NCBI GenBank assembly: GCA_036522155.1
Contig: DATDGI010000121.1
Location: forward strand, 1-16,402
Reading direction: 5' to 3'
Length of the DNA stretch: 16,402 bases
Origin: UBA9676 sp036522155
GTDB lineage: Bacteria > Actinomycetota > Actinomycetes > Streptosporangiales > Streptosporangiaceae
A program made the position numbers and the translations under genes. This document shows positions 6,336 through 13,846 of the stretch, piece after piece. Below the pieces are notes generated by a model. That model did not search any database and had not been told where the DNA came from. It saw nothing but the letters and a program-made list of their open reading frames with translations. Numbering within the stretch: position 1 is the first letter of the stretch; every line of letters begins with the position of its first letter.

Positions 6336-8984
6336 GTGATCAAGGTCAGCGCCGTCCTCGTGGCCACGGCAATAGCAGTGCTTGTCTCGGGGGTCGTTGC
6401 TAGCAGCCTGGCGGTTGTCTACGTCTCCATCGGCCTCAGTGCGCTGGCGACCGTGCTCATGGCGGCCGGGCTTTTCCGGCAGCGAGCGGAAATCTTCGGC
6501 GAGCTGGGCCTGGCGCCCAGGCCGTCCGCCCGTCGCCCGCTTCCGGGCACCGACGTTGCCGTCGTGGCTGCTGGCCGGGCCCGGTCGGCCAGCAGTGATG
6601 AAAAGACGGATCGTGAGCTGGCCGCCGATCGCAACGGCACCGGCGGCAAGACCAAGCCGCGCCCCCCGGCGCCCGCACCGGCCGAGAGCGGTAGGACCGT
6701 GGCGCCGGCCGGCCCGGATGAGGCCGCCACCGTCAACGGCAGACCAGGCCGGAACGGCCGGACCGGCCCGCGCAAGAGCACGCCCGCCAAGAACGGCCCG
6801 AGCCGGCTGGCCGGACGCCCGAGCGGTTATGCGGGAACGCATTCCACCGGCCGTGGACGACCGGGCATGCCGCCAGACCGCCGGATGCCGGCCGAGCCAG
6901 CCGCCGGGGCGGCCGCCAGGGGCGCTGGCGGCCCGGCGGCGAACGGCTCGGTCACGCCCGCCCCGTTGCCGCCGGGCAGCCCATCGCGCCCCGATGAGAC
7001 CGTGGTCCCCGGTAGGGATGTGATCCCGGGCAGCCCAGCGCGTCGTGGTAACAGGGACGCAGACAAGCCAACAGCCAGCCGGCGGCCGTGGGATCCAGCC
7101 GCCGCCGGCCCTCCCGGGGAGACGGCCGCCCGCCCGCCCGGCCAGGCCGGCCGAGACCAGCCACCGGCAGGCCGGGGAACGCAGGACCAGCCACCGGCGG
7201 GCCGGGGAACGGCTCGCCGGCCCGGCCCAGGCTGGCCCGGTGACGACGAGAGCGCCTGGCCCGAGCCTGTGGGCTGGGCCGGAGCGGGGCCGGAACGGTC
7301 CAGGCCCGGCCCGCCGCCACCAGAGCCGGGAGCAACCGCGGGGCCGGAACGTCCAGGCGAGGATCAGGCCTGGCCACCGCCGGGACTTGGGTGGCCTGAC
7401 CTGGCCGCCCGCCCCGGGACCGGACGAGACCCCGAAGGCAGGGAGGATACCCGGACCGGGCCAGCGGGCCGGGCCGACTGGCCCGATGACGATCCCGGCC
7501 AGCCCGGCTCCGGCCAGCCCGGCTCCGGCCAGGCCGCCGCCCGCCAGGCTGATGAGGGCCGTGGCCAGCAGCCGCCAGACGGCCGGTGGCCCGGCGCCCC
7601 ACCCGGGCAATCCCCGGTGCCACCGCCCGGCGCGTCACCCCACGACGATTTCTGGGACCAGATCAACGCCGAACTGGCCGGCGGTCAGCGCGAGCCTGCG
7701 CCGCCGCCCTGGCCGGCCACGGCCGGGCCGCGGGCGATGGGCGATGGCCGCCCGCGCCCGGCTGCCGATGACCCCGCGGACGCGGCCGCCGGGGCGCCTG
7801 ATGCAGGCGGCACCGGTGTCGCCCGCACGCCCTGGCCGCCGGCGCCCGGCGGGTGGAGCGCCTGGGCCCCGAGCGGGGCCGGTGCGCCGTCCCCCGGTGG
7901 GGAAGCGGCAGAACCCACGGGGCCCGGCGCAGAGGCGCCGGGGGGCGCCCAGCGGGATCCGGTCGGCAGCCAGCGGGACGCGGCCGCGGCCGGGCCGGAA
8001 GCCGACGAGGAAGAGGAAGAGGCGGCGCCCTCACCCTGGAGCATCCCGCTCACCGTCAGCGATCTCGGTGACCTCGACGAGGACCATGACTGGCAGCCCG
8101 GCGAGCTTCCCGCCTGGGCCAACGAGCCCGACGACGCCATCGAAGACGATGCGGCCTCGGACGCCGAGGATGCGGCCGCTGACCTGGATGAGTCCGGGCA
8201 GGAAGCCGTCGGCGGCCACGACGCGGAGGACCAGACCGCCGCCGGGCAGATCACCAGCGACGGTACGGCCGGGAGCGCGGCCACGGATGAGGCATCGGAG
8301 CCGGCGGCCCCGGATCGGGCCGAGGCGACGGCGCTGGCCAGCGAGCCCGCCGGGCCGGAGCAGCCAGCCACTCCGGCGGATGAGCGGACAGGGGGGACCG
8401 GCACCGCGGCCGCCACCCCGGATGACGTGGCCGAGGCCGACGGGACTGGGGCGGCCGGCACCGAACGGGATGAGCACGAGGCCGAGGAGACGTCCGAACC
8501 AGCCGGGGTAGCCCCGCAGCCGGAGGTGGCCGGAGACGACCGGCCCGGCGGCCCGGGAAGCGGCCAGGAGGGCACGCCGGAGGCGGCCGGTAGCAGCGAG
8601 CCTGGATCCGGCCGGGCCGCCACGGAGGACGCTTCCGGGTCAGCGGGCGGCGGGCCTGACGGCCCGGCCAGCGCGATAGCGGGTTCTCCGCCTGGGGAGG
8701 CCACCAGCAGCCCGGCCGGCGAGGCGGATGGCAGCCCGTCCGGTGCGGACGGCGGCCCGTCCGGTGCGGCCGCGGATGCCGGAACCGGCGGCTCAGCCGC
8801 GTCGCTGGACGACGAGGTGGCGATCGTCCCCGGGGTCGCCAGGTATCACCGCACCGGCTGCATTCTGATCAGGTTCCTCGGCGACGGCGACCTCGAATCG
8901 ACCACCCGCCGGCAGGCGGAGGCCAAAGGCTGTGTGCCCTGCCGGGCCTGCGAGCCAGAAAAGGCGGTCCCGGCCAGCCCGTAG
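6336..8984 (+). CDS. Membrane-anchored disordered protein with C-terminal Ada-like Cys/His cluster, function unknown
   Basis: Function not recognised. Length 882 aa; GTG 6336 has GGAGGG (6325-6330) five bases upstream. Residues about 4-24 and 28-46 are two closely spaced membrane helices; RQR follows the second, suggesting both ends lie in the cytoplasm. Residues about 60-820 are low-complexity: first Pro/Gly/Arg-rich, then from DEEEEE at 557-562 strongly acidic with very few Arg/Lys. Two ordered islands stand out: HDDFWDQINAEL (436-447) and PWSIPLTVSDLGDLDEDHDW (567-586). The C-terminal ~55 residues are compact: VPGVARYHRTGCILIRF, then KGCVPCRACEPE, with His838, Cys842, Cys866, Cys869 and Cys872. 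This spacing recalls the zinc-binding N-terminal module of Ada. It lies 42 bp after divIVA, so a role at growing poles is conceivable but unproven. The frame is supported by the sensible N- and C-terminal domains. Confidence 0.8.
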   Translation: MIKVSAVLVATAIAVLVSGVVASSLAVVYVSIGLSALATVLMAAGLFRQRAEIFGELGLAPRPSARRPLPGTDVAVVAAGRARSASSDEKTDRELAADRNGTGGKTKPRPPAPAPAESGRTVAPAGPDEAATVNGRPGRNGRTGPRKSTPAKNGPSRLAGRPSGYAGTHSTGRGRPGMPPDRRMPAEPAAGAAARGAGGPAANGSVTPAPLPPGSPSRPDETVVPGRDVIPGSPARRGNRDADKPTASRRPWDPAAAGPPGETAARPPGQAGRDQPPAGRGTQDQPPAGRGTARRPGPGWPGDDESAWPEPVGWAGAGPERSRPGPPPPEPGATAGPERPGEDQAWPPPGLGWPDLAARPGTGRDPEGREDTRTGPAGRADWPDDDPGQPGSGQPGSGQAAARQADEGRGQQPPDGRWPGAPPGQSPVPPPGASPHDDFWDQINAELAGGQREPAPPPWPATAGPRAMGDGRPRPAADDPADAAAGAPDAGGTGVARTPWPPAPGGWSAWAPSGAGAPSPGGEAAEPTGPGAEAPGGAQRDPVGSQRDAAAAGPEADEEEEEAAPSPWSIPLTVSDLGDLDEDHDWQPGELPAWANEPDDAIEDDAASDAEDAAADLDESGQEAVGGHDAEDQTAAGQITSDGTAGSAATDEASEPAAPDRAEATALASEPAGPEQPATPADERTGGTGTAAATPDDVAEADGTGAAGTERDEHEAEETSEPAGVAPQPEVAGDDRPGGPGSGQEGTPEAAGSSEPGSGRAATEDASGSAGGGPDGPASAIAGSPPGEATSSPAGEADGSPSGADGGPSGAAADAGTGGSAASLDDEVAIVPGVARYHRTGCILIRFLGDGDLESTTRRQAEAKGCVPCRACEPEKAVPASP
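7155..7211 (+). repeat. Coding direct repeat (30-bp period)
   Basis: A 27-base unit (7155-7181) recurs at 7185-7211 with one A/G difference, separated by CAG. It encodes DQPPAGRGT twice inside the disordered linker and suggests recent in-frame duplication. A 15-base unit encoding QPGSG is also repeated near 7500-7530. Confidence 0.7.
8730..8771 (+). repeat. Coding tandem repeat (21-bp unit)
   Basis: Two adjacent 21-base units (8730-8750 and 8751-8771) differ at two positions and encode GSPSGAD / GGPSGAA just before the C-terminal Cys/His module. Being a multiple of three, the duplication keeps the frame. Confidence 0.6.
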
Positions 8985-9092
8985 CAGCGGTCCAGGCCAG
9001 CCCGGTAGCGAAGGCCGTCCCGGCCGCGGACCCGTAGCAGCGGTTCCGGCCAGCCTGTAGAAGCCCCGTCCCGGGCCCCCGTAGCGCCGCCG
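8961..9092 (+). repeat. Degenerate 50-bp tandem repeats between convergent genes
   Basis: Two units of about 50 bases (8961-9010 and 9011-9060) and a partial third (9061-9092) share AAGGCsGTCCCGGCC, CCCGTAGCAGCGGT and GGCCAGCC blocks, with compensating 3-base indels. The first unit includes the last codons and TAG stop of the 882-aa gene; the third ends at the ileS stop. No clear bidirectional terminator is seen, so this array fills the convergent junction. Confidence 0.65.
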
Positions 9093-12000
9093 TCAGGCCC
9101 GCCGCAGCCAGAACGTCAGGCCCAGATCCTCGTCCGTGTGCCGGGTAGGCCCGGCCGCACCGCCACCAGGCACCCCGGACTCGACGTTCGTGGCCAGTAC
9201 CTCGCCCGCGATGAACTGCCCGTGCTCGGCCAGGGCCCCGGCGAGTTCGGGGCTCTCAGCCTCCCACCAGAGCTCGATGCGGTCGCTGACGTCCAGGCCG
9301 TCGGCCTTGCGGGCATCCTGGACCAGCCGGATCACCTCCCGGGCCAGCCCTTCCCGCCGCAGTTCCGGCGTGATGTGAGTCTCCAAGGCGACGGTCTCGC
9401 CCGCGTCGGCGGCCACCGTCCAGCCTTCCCTGGGGGTCTGGGTGACGATCACATCGTCCGGCCCGAGCAGCACCTGGTCACCGTCGACGATGACGGCCGT
9501 CTCACCGGCCACCCGCAGTTCGGCCGCCAGGCTGGCCGGGTCGGCGGCCGCGATCGCGGCCGCCACCGCGGGCGTGCCCTTGCCGAACCTGCTGCCCAGC
9601 GCCCGGTAGTTAGGTTTCACGAGGTGGTGCACTAGGTCCTCGTCGACGGTGGTCAGCGCCTCCAGCGAACGCACGTTGAGCTCGGCCGCGATCTGCTCCC
9701 GCAGTTCGGCCGGCAGGTCGGCGAACCCGGGCGCGCCCACCAGCGCCCGGGGGAGCGGCTGGCGGATCTGGACGCCGGCCGCTGACCGGGCCGACCGGCC
9801 CAGCTCAACCAGCCGCCGGGCCAGGTGCATGTGCCGGGAAAGATGGTCATCGATCAGGCCGCGGTCGGCGTCCGGCCAGCTCGCCAGGTGAACCGAATCC
9901 GGATCGGCGGCGGTGCGCAGTGCCGCCCACACGTAATCGGTGATGAACGGCATAAACGGCGCCATCAGCAAGGTGAGGGTGCGCACGCATTCATAGAGAG
10001 TCGCGAACGCGGCGGCTCCCTCCGGGGCGGTCGGCCCGTCCCAGAACCTGCGCCGGGACCGCCGGACGTACCAGTTCGACATGTCGTCGATGAACGCGGC
10101 GAGCCGCCGCCCGGCGGCGGCCGTATCGAACCCTTCCAGCGCCACGGTGACCTCGGCGGTCACCGCGTTCAGCTCGCTGAGCAGCCACCGGTCCAGCAAC
10201 GGCCGGTCCGCGGGGGGCGGCGCGCTGGCCAGCATGGCCGGTTCCCATGCCTGCCCGCTGGCGGCGGCCGCGTTCGCGTAGAGAACCAGGAAAGACACCG
10301 TGTTCCAGTAGGTCAGCAGCACCTTCCGGACGATCTCCTCCAGCGCCCCGCGGCCGATCTTGCGGGTGGCCCAGGGTGACCCGGCCGCGGCGAAGTACCA
10401 CCGGACCGCGTCCGCGCCGCTGTCCTCCATCAGCGGGATCGGCTCCAGCACATTGCCCAGGTGCTTGCTCATCTTGCGGCCGCGCTCGTCCACCACCAGG
10501 CCCAGGCAGACCACGTTCTCGTAGGAGGACCGCCCGAACACCAGGGTGCCGACCGCCATCAGCGAGTAGAACCACCCCCGGGTCTGGTCGATGGCCTCGC
10601 AGATGAACTGGGCCGGGTAGGCGTGCTCGAATTCCGCCGCGTTCCGGTAGGGCGCACCGTGCTGGGCGAAGGGCATCGATCCCGAGTCGTACCAGACGTC
10701 GATGACCTCCGGCACCCGCCGCGCCTGGCCACCGCACTCGCGGCAGCCGATGGTGACCTCGTCCACGTACGGGCGGTGCGGGTCGAGGTCGGCCAGGTCG
10801 GCCCCGGCCAGCTTGCCGAGTTCGGCCAGCGAGCCCACGCAGGTGATGTGGCCCTCCCCGCATTCCCACAGCGGCAGCGGGGTGCCCCAGTACCTGGTCC
10901 TGGACAGCGCCCAGTCCACGTTGTTCCGCAGCCACTCGCCGTACCGGCCGTGCTTGATGCCCGGTGGCTGCCAGTTCGTCCGCTCGTTCTCGGCCAGCAA
11001 CTGGTCCTTGACCGCCGTCGTCCGGATGTACCAGGAGGGCAGGGCATAGTACAGCAGCGGCGTGTGGCACCGCCAGCAGTGCGGATAGCTGTGGTCGTAC
11101 AGATCGGAACGGAAGAGCAGCCCGCGCTCGGCCAGATCATGGGTAAGCCGCGCGTCGGCGTCCTTGAAGAACACGCCGCCGACCATCGGCACCGACGGCT
11201 CGAACCGCCCGTCCGGCCCGATCGGGTTGACCACCGGCAGCCCGTACGCCCGCGCCGCCTCCATGTCATCGGCGCCGAAGGCCGGTGCCATGTGCACCAG
11301 CCCGGTGCCGTCCTCGGTGGTGACGAACCTCCCGGTCACCACGACGTGCGCGCCAGGGACCTCGATCAGGCTGAACGGCGGCTGGTAGCGGGCCCCCGCC
11401 AGATCGGCCCCGGGCATCCTGGCCACGACGTGCCAGCCCTCGCCGAGCACCCGCGCGCGCAGTTCCTCGGCGACCACGACCCGTTCCCCGTCCCCGGCCT
11501 TACGGGCGACCACGTAGGTCTCGTCCGGATGGACGGCCACGGCCGTGTTCGACACCAGCGTCCACGGGGTCGTCGTCCAGACCAGCAGGTCGGCCCCGGC
11601 CAGCAGCGGGCTGGCCCCGGCCGGCAGCGACACCAGCGGGAACCGCACCGTCACCGAGGGGTCGGTGACCGTCTCGTAAACGTCCGGCTGGCCCATCTCG
11701 TGGTCGGACAGTGGCGTCTCGCAGCGCGGGCAGTAGGGGCTGATCCGGAAGTCCCTGACCAGCAGCCCCTTGTCGAAGATGACCTGCAGCGACCACCAGA
11801 CCGACTCGATGTAGGAGGCGTCCATGGTCCGGTAGGCGCGGTCCAGGTCCACCCAGTAGCCCAGCCGGCCGGTGAGTTCCGCGAACGCGTCCACGTGCCG
11901 GAGCACCGATTCCCGGCAGCGCTCGTTGAAGGCGGCGACGCCATAGGCCTCGATGTCCTTCTTGCCGGACAGCCCGAGTTCCTTCTCCACCGCCACCTCG

Positions 12001-12299
12001 ACCGGCAGGCCATGGCAGTCCCAGCCGCCCTGGCGCGGCACATGGAAGCCCTGCATGGTCTTGAACCGGGGGAAGAGATCCTTGAAGACGCGGGCCTCGA
12101 TGTGGTGCACGCCGGGCATGCCGTTCGCGGTGGGCGGCCCCTCGTAGAAGGTCCATCTCTGGCCCGCGGCCGTCCGCTCCAGTGAGCGCTCGAACACGTT
12201 CCCTTCCTGCCAGCGCCTGAGCATCTCGTGCTCCATGGCGGGCAGGTCGATCGCCGCTGGCAGGGCCGGGAAATGACGCCTGGCGTCGGGAAGTGACAT
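9093..12299 (-). CDS. ileS: Isoleucyl-tRNA synthetase, eukaryotic-like type
   Basis: Cytoplasmic class I synthetase that charges tRNA-Ile and edits misactivated valine. Start ATG at 12299 gives 1068 aa beginning MSLPDARRHFPALPAAIDLP; AGGAGG (12316-12311 on this strand) lies 11 bases upstream. The longer frame back to 12413 would translate the riboswitch. Visible motifs are the HIGH-type segment GMPGVHH (60-66), WDCHGLPVE, the editing-domain WTTTPWTLVSNTAV, ICEAIDQTRGWFYSL, and GRKMSKHLGN (KMSK Lys near 609). The anticodon-binding region includes NWYVRRSRRRFW. It resembles mycobacterial IleS, the eukaryotic-like class associated with low mupirocin sensitivity; resistance here is an inference. 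It converges with the 882-aa gene and diverges from the traR-type gene. Confidence 0.97.
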   Translation of the reverse strand: MSLPDARRHFPALPAAIDLPAMEHEMLRRWQEGNVFERSLERTAAGQRWTFYEGPPTANGMPGVHHIEARVFKDLFPRFKTMQGFHVPRQGGWDCHGLPVEVAVEKELGLSGKKDIEAYGVAAFNERCRESVLRHVDAFAELTGRLGYWVDLDRAYRTMDASYIESVWWSLQVIFDKGLLVRDFRISPYCPRCETPLSDHEMGQPDVYETVTDPSVTVRFPLVSLPAGASPLLAGADLLVWTTTPWTLVSNTAVAVHPDETYVVARKAGDGERVVVAEELRARVLGEGWHVVARMPGADLAGARYQPPFSLIEVPGAHVVVTGRFVTTEDGTGLVHMAPAFGADDMEAARAYGLPVVNPIGPDGRFEPSVPMVGGVFFKDADARLTHDLAERGLLFRSDLYDHSYPHCWRCHTPLLYYALPSWYIRTTAVKDQLLAENERTNWQPPGIKHGRYGEWLRNNVDWALSRTRYWGTPLPLWECGEGHITCVGSLAELGKLAGADLADLDPHRPYVDEVTIGCRECGGQARRVPEVIDVWYDSGSMPFAQHGAPYRNAAEFEHAYPAQFICEAIDQTRGWFYSLMAVGTLVFGRSSYENVVCLGLVVDERGRKMSKHLGNVLEPIPLMEDSGADAVRWYFAAAGSPWATRKIGRGALEEIVRKVLLTYWNTVSFLVLYANAAAASGQAWEPAMLASAPPPADRPLLDRWLLSELNAVTAEVTVALEGFDTAAAGRRLAAFIDDMSNWYVRRSRRRFWDGPTAPEGAAAFATLYECVRTLTLLMAPFMPFITDYVWAALRTAADPDSVHLASWPDADRGLIDDHLSRHMHLARRLVELGRSARSAAGVQIRQPLPRALVGAPGFADLPAELREQIAAELNVRSLEALTTVDEDLVHHLVKPNYRALGSRFGKGTPAVAAAIAAADPASLAAELRVAGETAVIVDGDQVLLGPDDVIVTQTPREGWTVAADAGETVALETHITPELRREGLAREVIRLVQDARKADGLDVSDRIELWWEAESPELAGALAEHGQFIAGEVLATNVESGVPGGGAAGPTRHTDEDLGLTFWLRRA

Positions 12300-12310
12300 G
12301 GTCGGGCAGG

Positions 12311-12575
12311 CCTCCTGCGGGTCGTCGCGGGCCGGCTGGCGGCCACGCACACGCATCGCTGGAGGGACGAAGCCAGCCGGCGGCGGCTCCGCGGTACCAC
12401 CCTCCTTGGCCACGCCCGCCTGCGCGGGCCCGGCCCACTCACTTGCGTCCTGCGGCCGGTTCTACTGACCGTTCCCCCGGGGCCCGGGCGGGCCAGCCTG
12501 GGCTGGGTGGCGGTGGTTCTTCCGGCGGCTCCGGGGTGATCTGGTCCACTGGGCAGGCCCCGGGCTCACACCGTC
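12311..12575 (-). promoter_or_regulatory. Translational T-box riboswitch of ileS
   Basis: Read on the minus strand, 12402-12389 is GGGTGGTACCGCGG, the T-box core; TGGT matches the ACCA end of a tRNA with discriminator A, as in tRNA-Ile. GGAGGG (12410-12400 region, arm at 12405-12400) pairs with CCCTCC (12366-12361) to form the T-box helix. The same CCCTCC can instead pair with the ileS ribosome site GGAGG (12315-12311). Upstream, CCGGGG (12563-12558) and CCCCGG (12536-12531) close a stem whose 3' side carries ATC (12540-12538) followed by A, a plausible isoleucine specifier. No T-tract terminator is present, so uncharged tRNA-Ile probably frees the ribosome site. Exact 5' end and stem II pairing are not resolved. 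Confidence 0.85.
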
Positions 12576-12716
12576 CCCGGGTCGCTGCGGCCGCGGTCAG
12601 CGGCAGCTGTCCCCATCAACGCCTTGCAGGTCCCCCACGATAGCCGATGAGCGCCCGGCAGCCGAATGGGTTACGGCCGCCCGGGGCATCACGCCACGCG
12701 ACCGGGATTCATGCGT

Positions 12717-12746
12717 TTGCGGAGCCGCGCCACGGCGAATTATTCT
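12717..12746 (+). promoter_or_regulatory. Candidate promoter of the traR-lspA-rluD operon
   Basis: TTGCGG (12717-12722), an 18-base spacer and TATTCT (12741-12746) resemble a vegetative promoter. The -10 lies in a short A/T-rich island in otherwise GC-rich DNA, about 70 bases before the gene. The interval 12576-12716, between this and the ileS leader, shows no gene. Confidence 0.4.
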
Positions 12747-12815
12747 CCGGTGACTGCCCGCATCCAAGATCGACTAATCGGGGGCAAAATGCCGTCGCGC
12801 GTAGGGAGGCAGGAG

Positions 12816-13235
12816 ATGGCCGCAGCGAAGCGTTCTGGCGCTGCCGCTCTTCCCGTGCGTCCCGGAGAGAAGCCCTGGTCCGAGGCCGAGCTGGGAAAGG
12901 TGCGCGCCGAACTGCAGGCCGAGCTGGCCGGGCTCCGGATCGATATAGATCAGGCCGAGTCCGAAATCGCGGAACGGCTGGGCGATGCGGTCGGCAGTGC
13001 GGGCGACGACACGGCGGACGCGGGGGCCAAGACATTCCAGCGCGAATACGAACTTGCCCTTACCCAGAATGCGCGGGACCTGCTGGACCTGACCGAGCGG
13101 GCGCTGGCCAGGATCGACGACGGGACCTACGGGATCTGCGAGTCGTGCGGGCAGCCGATCGGCAAGGCCCGCCTGCTGGCGTTTCCCCGGGCCACCTTGT
13201 GCGTGGAATGCAAGCAGCGCGAGGAACGGCGCTGA
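12816..13235 (+). CDS. TraR/DksA family zinc-finger protein
   Basis: Small protein of the DksA/TraR family, whose members bind RNA polymerase through the secondary channel; the actinobacterial versions are poorly characterised. From ATG 12816 it has 139 aa. GGAGG (12805-12809) lies six bases upstream of this ATG, favouring it over the in-frame ATG at 12789. Residues about 24-105 are a helical, probably coiled-coil region; near the turn is GDDTADAGA, comparable to the acidic DxxDxA tip of DksA. The C4 zinc finger is Cys108-x2-Cys111-x17-Cys129-x2-Cys132, within YGICESCGQPIGKARL and FPRATLCVECK. It overlaps the likely lspA start, so the two are co-translated. Confidence 0.9.
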   Translation: MAAAKRSGAAALPVRPGEKPWSEAELGKVRAELQAELAGLRIDIDQAESEIAERLGDAVGSAGDDTADAGAKTFQREYELALTQNARDLLDLTERALARIDDGTYGICESCGQPIGKARLLAFPRATLCVECKQREERR

Positions 13236-13846
13236 CCGGGCAGGCGGGGGAGCCCGGCCAGCCAGGCCGGCGCCGGGTCGGCCTCCTGCTGTCGGTCGCG
13301 GCCGGGGTGTTTGCCGCGGACGTGATTTCCAAGATCATCGTGGTGGCCACGCTGTCCGGCCGCCAGGTCCGCCTGCTTGGCGGCCTGCTGACCCTGAACG
13401 TGCTCCGCAACAGCGGTGCGGCGTTCAGCATCGGCACCTCGATGACCATCGTGTTCACGCTGATCGCGGCGAGCGTGATCTTCTTCATCCTGCGCACGTC
13501 CCGCCGTCTGCGCAGCCTGCCCTGGGCCATCACCCTCGGCCTGCTGCTGGGCGGGGCGACCGGGAACCTCACCGACCGGCTGCTGCGCACGCCCGGGTTG
13601 TTCCGCGGCGATGTCGTCGACTGGATTCAGCTGCCGCACTGGCCGGTGTTCAACGTGGCCGACTCGGCGATCGTGTGCGGCGGCGTGCTCGCTGTCCTGC
13701 TCGCCGCCCGCGGGTACCGGCTGGACGGGACCCGGGACGGCTCGGCCAGGCCGGATGAGCCCGGCGGGTCGCCGGCCAGCGGCCCCATCCCGGGCGGGCC
13801 CACGGCCAGCGGCCGGGGCAGCACGGCGGGGGACAGCGCGGCGTGA
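13208..13846 (+). CDS. lspA: Lipoprotein signal peptidase (signal peptidase II)
   Basis: Membrane aspartyl protease that cleaves the signal peptide of prolipoproteins just before the lipidated cysteine. From ATG 13208 it has 212 aa. Four membrane helices are visible, the first starting at RVGLLLSVAAGVFAADVISK. Family signatures are LRNSGAAFSIG (Asn68), GGATGNLTDRL with catalytic Asp123, and FNVADSAI with catalytic Asp152. A Gly/Ser/Pro-rich cytoplasmic tail of about 40 residues follows the last helix. The start is uncertain: ATG 13208 overlaps the previous gene by 28 bases, GTG 13199 is also in frame, and CTG 13232 has GAGGA (13221-13225) six bases upstream. The stop overlaps the rluD start (GTGA). 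Confidence 0.93.
   Translation: MQAARGTALTGQAGEPGQPGRRRVGLLLSVAAGVFAADVISKIIVVATLSGRQVRLLGGLLTLNVLRNSGAAFSIGTSMTIVFTLIAASVIFFILRTSRRLRSLPWAITLGLLLGGATGNLTDRLLRTPGLFRGDVVDWIQLPHWPVFNVADSAIVCGGVLAVLLAARGYRLDGTRDGSARPDEPGGSPASGPIPGGPTASGRGSTAGDSAA

Noticed and set aside
6225..7610. 461-codon minus-strand open frame across the 882-aa gene
   Set aside because: Low-complexity Gly/Arg/Ala composition and no family resemblance; the plus frame has a ribosome site plus sensible terminal domains.
7045..8511. 488-codon plus-strand frame inside the 882-aa gene
   Set aside because: Arg/Pro-rich out-of-frame reading with no domain; it ends before the conserved C-terminal module.
10461..12185. 574-codon plus-strand open frame opposite ileS
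   Set aside because: Antisense shadow of ileS, which has full synthetase motifs on the minus strand.
12300..12413. N-terminal extension of ileS
   Set aside because: The extra 38 codons would translate the T-box helix and ribosome site; synthetase homology begins at the ATG at 12299.
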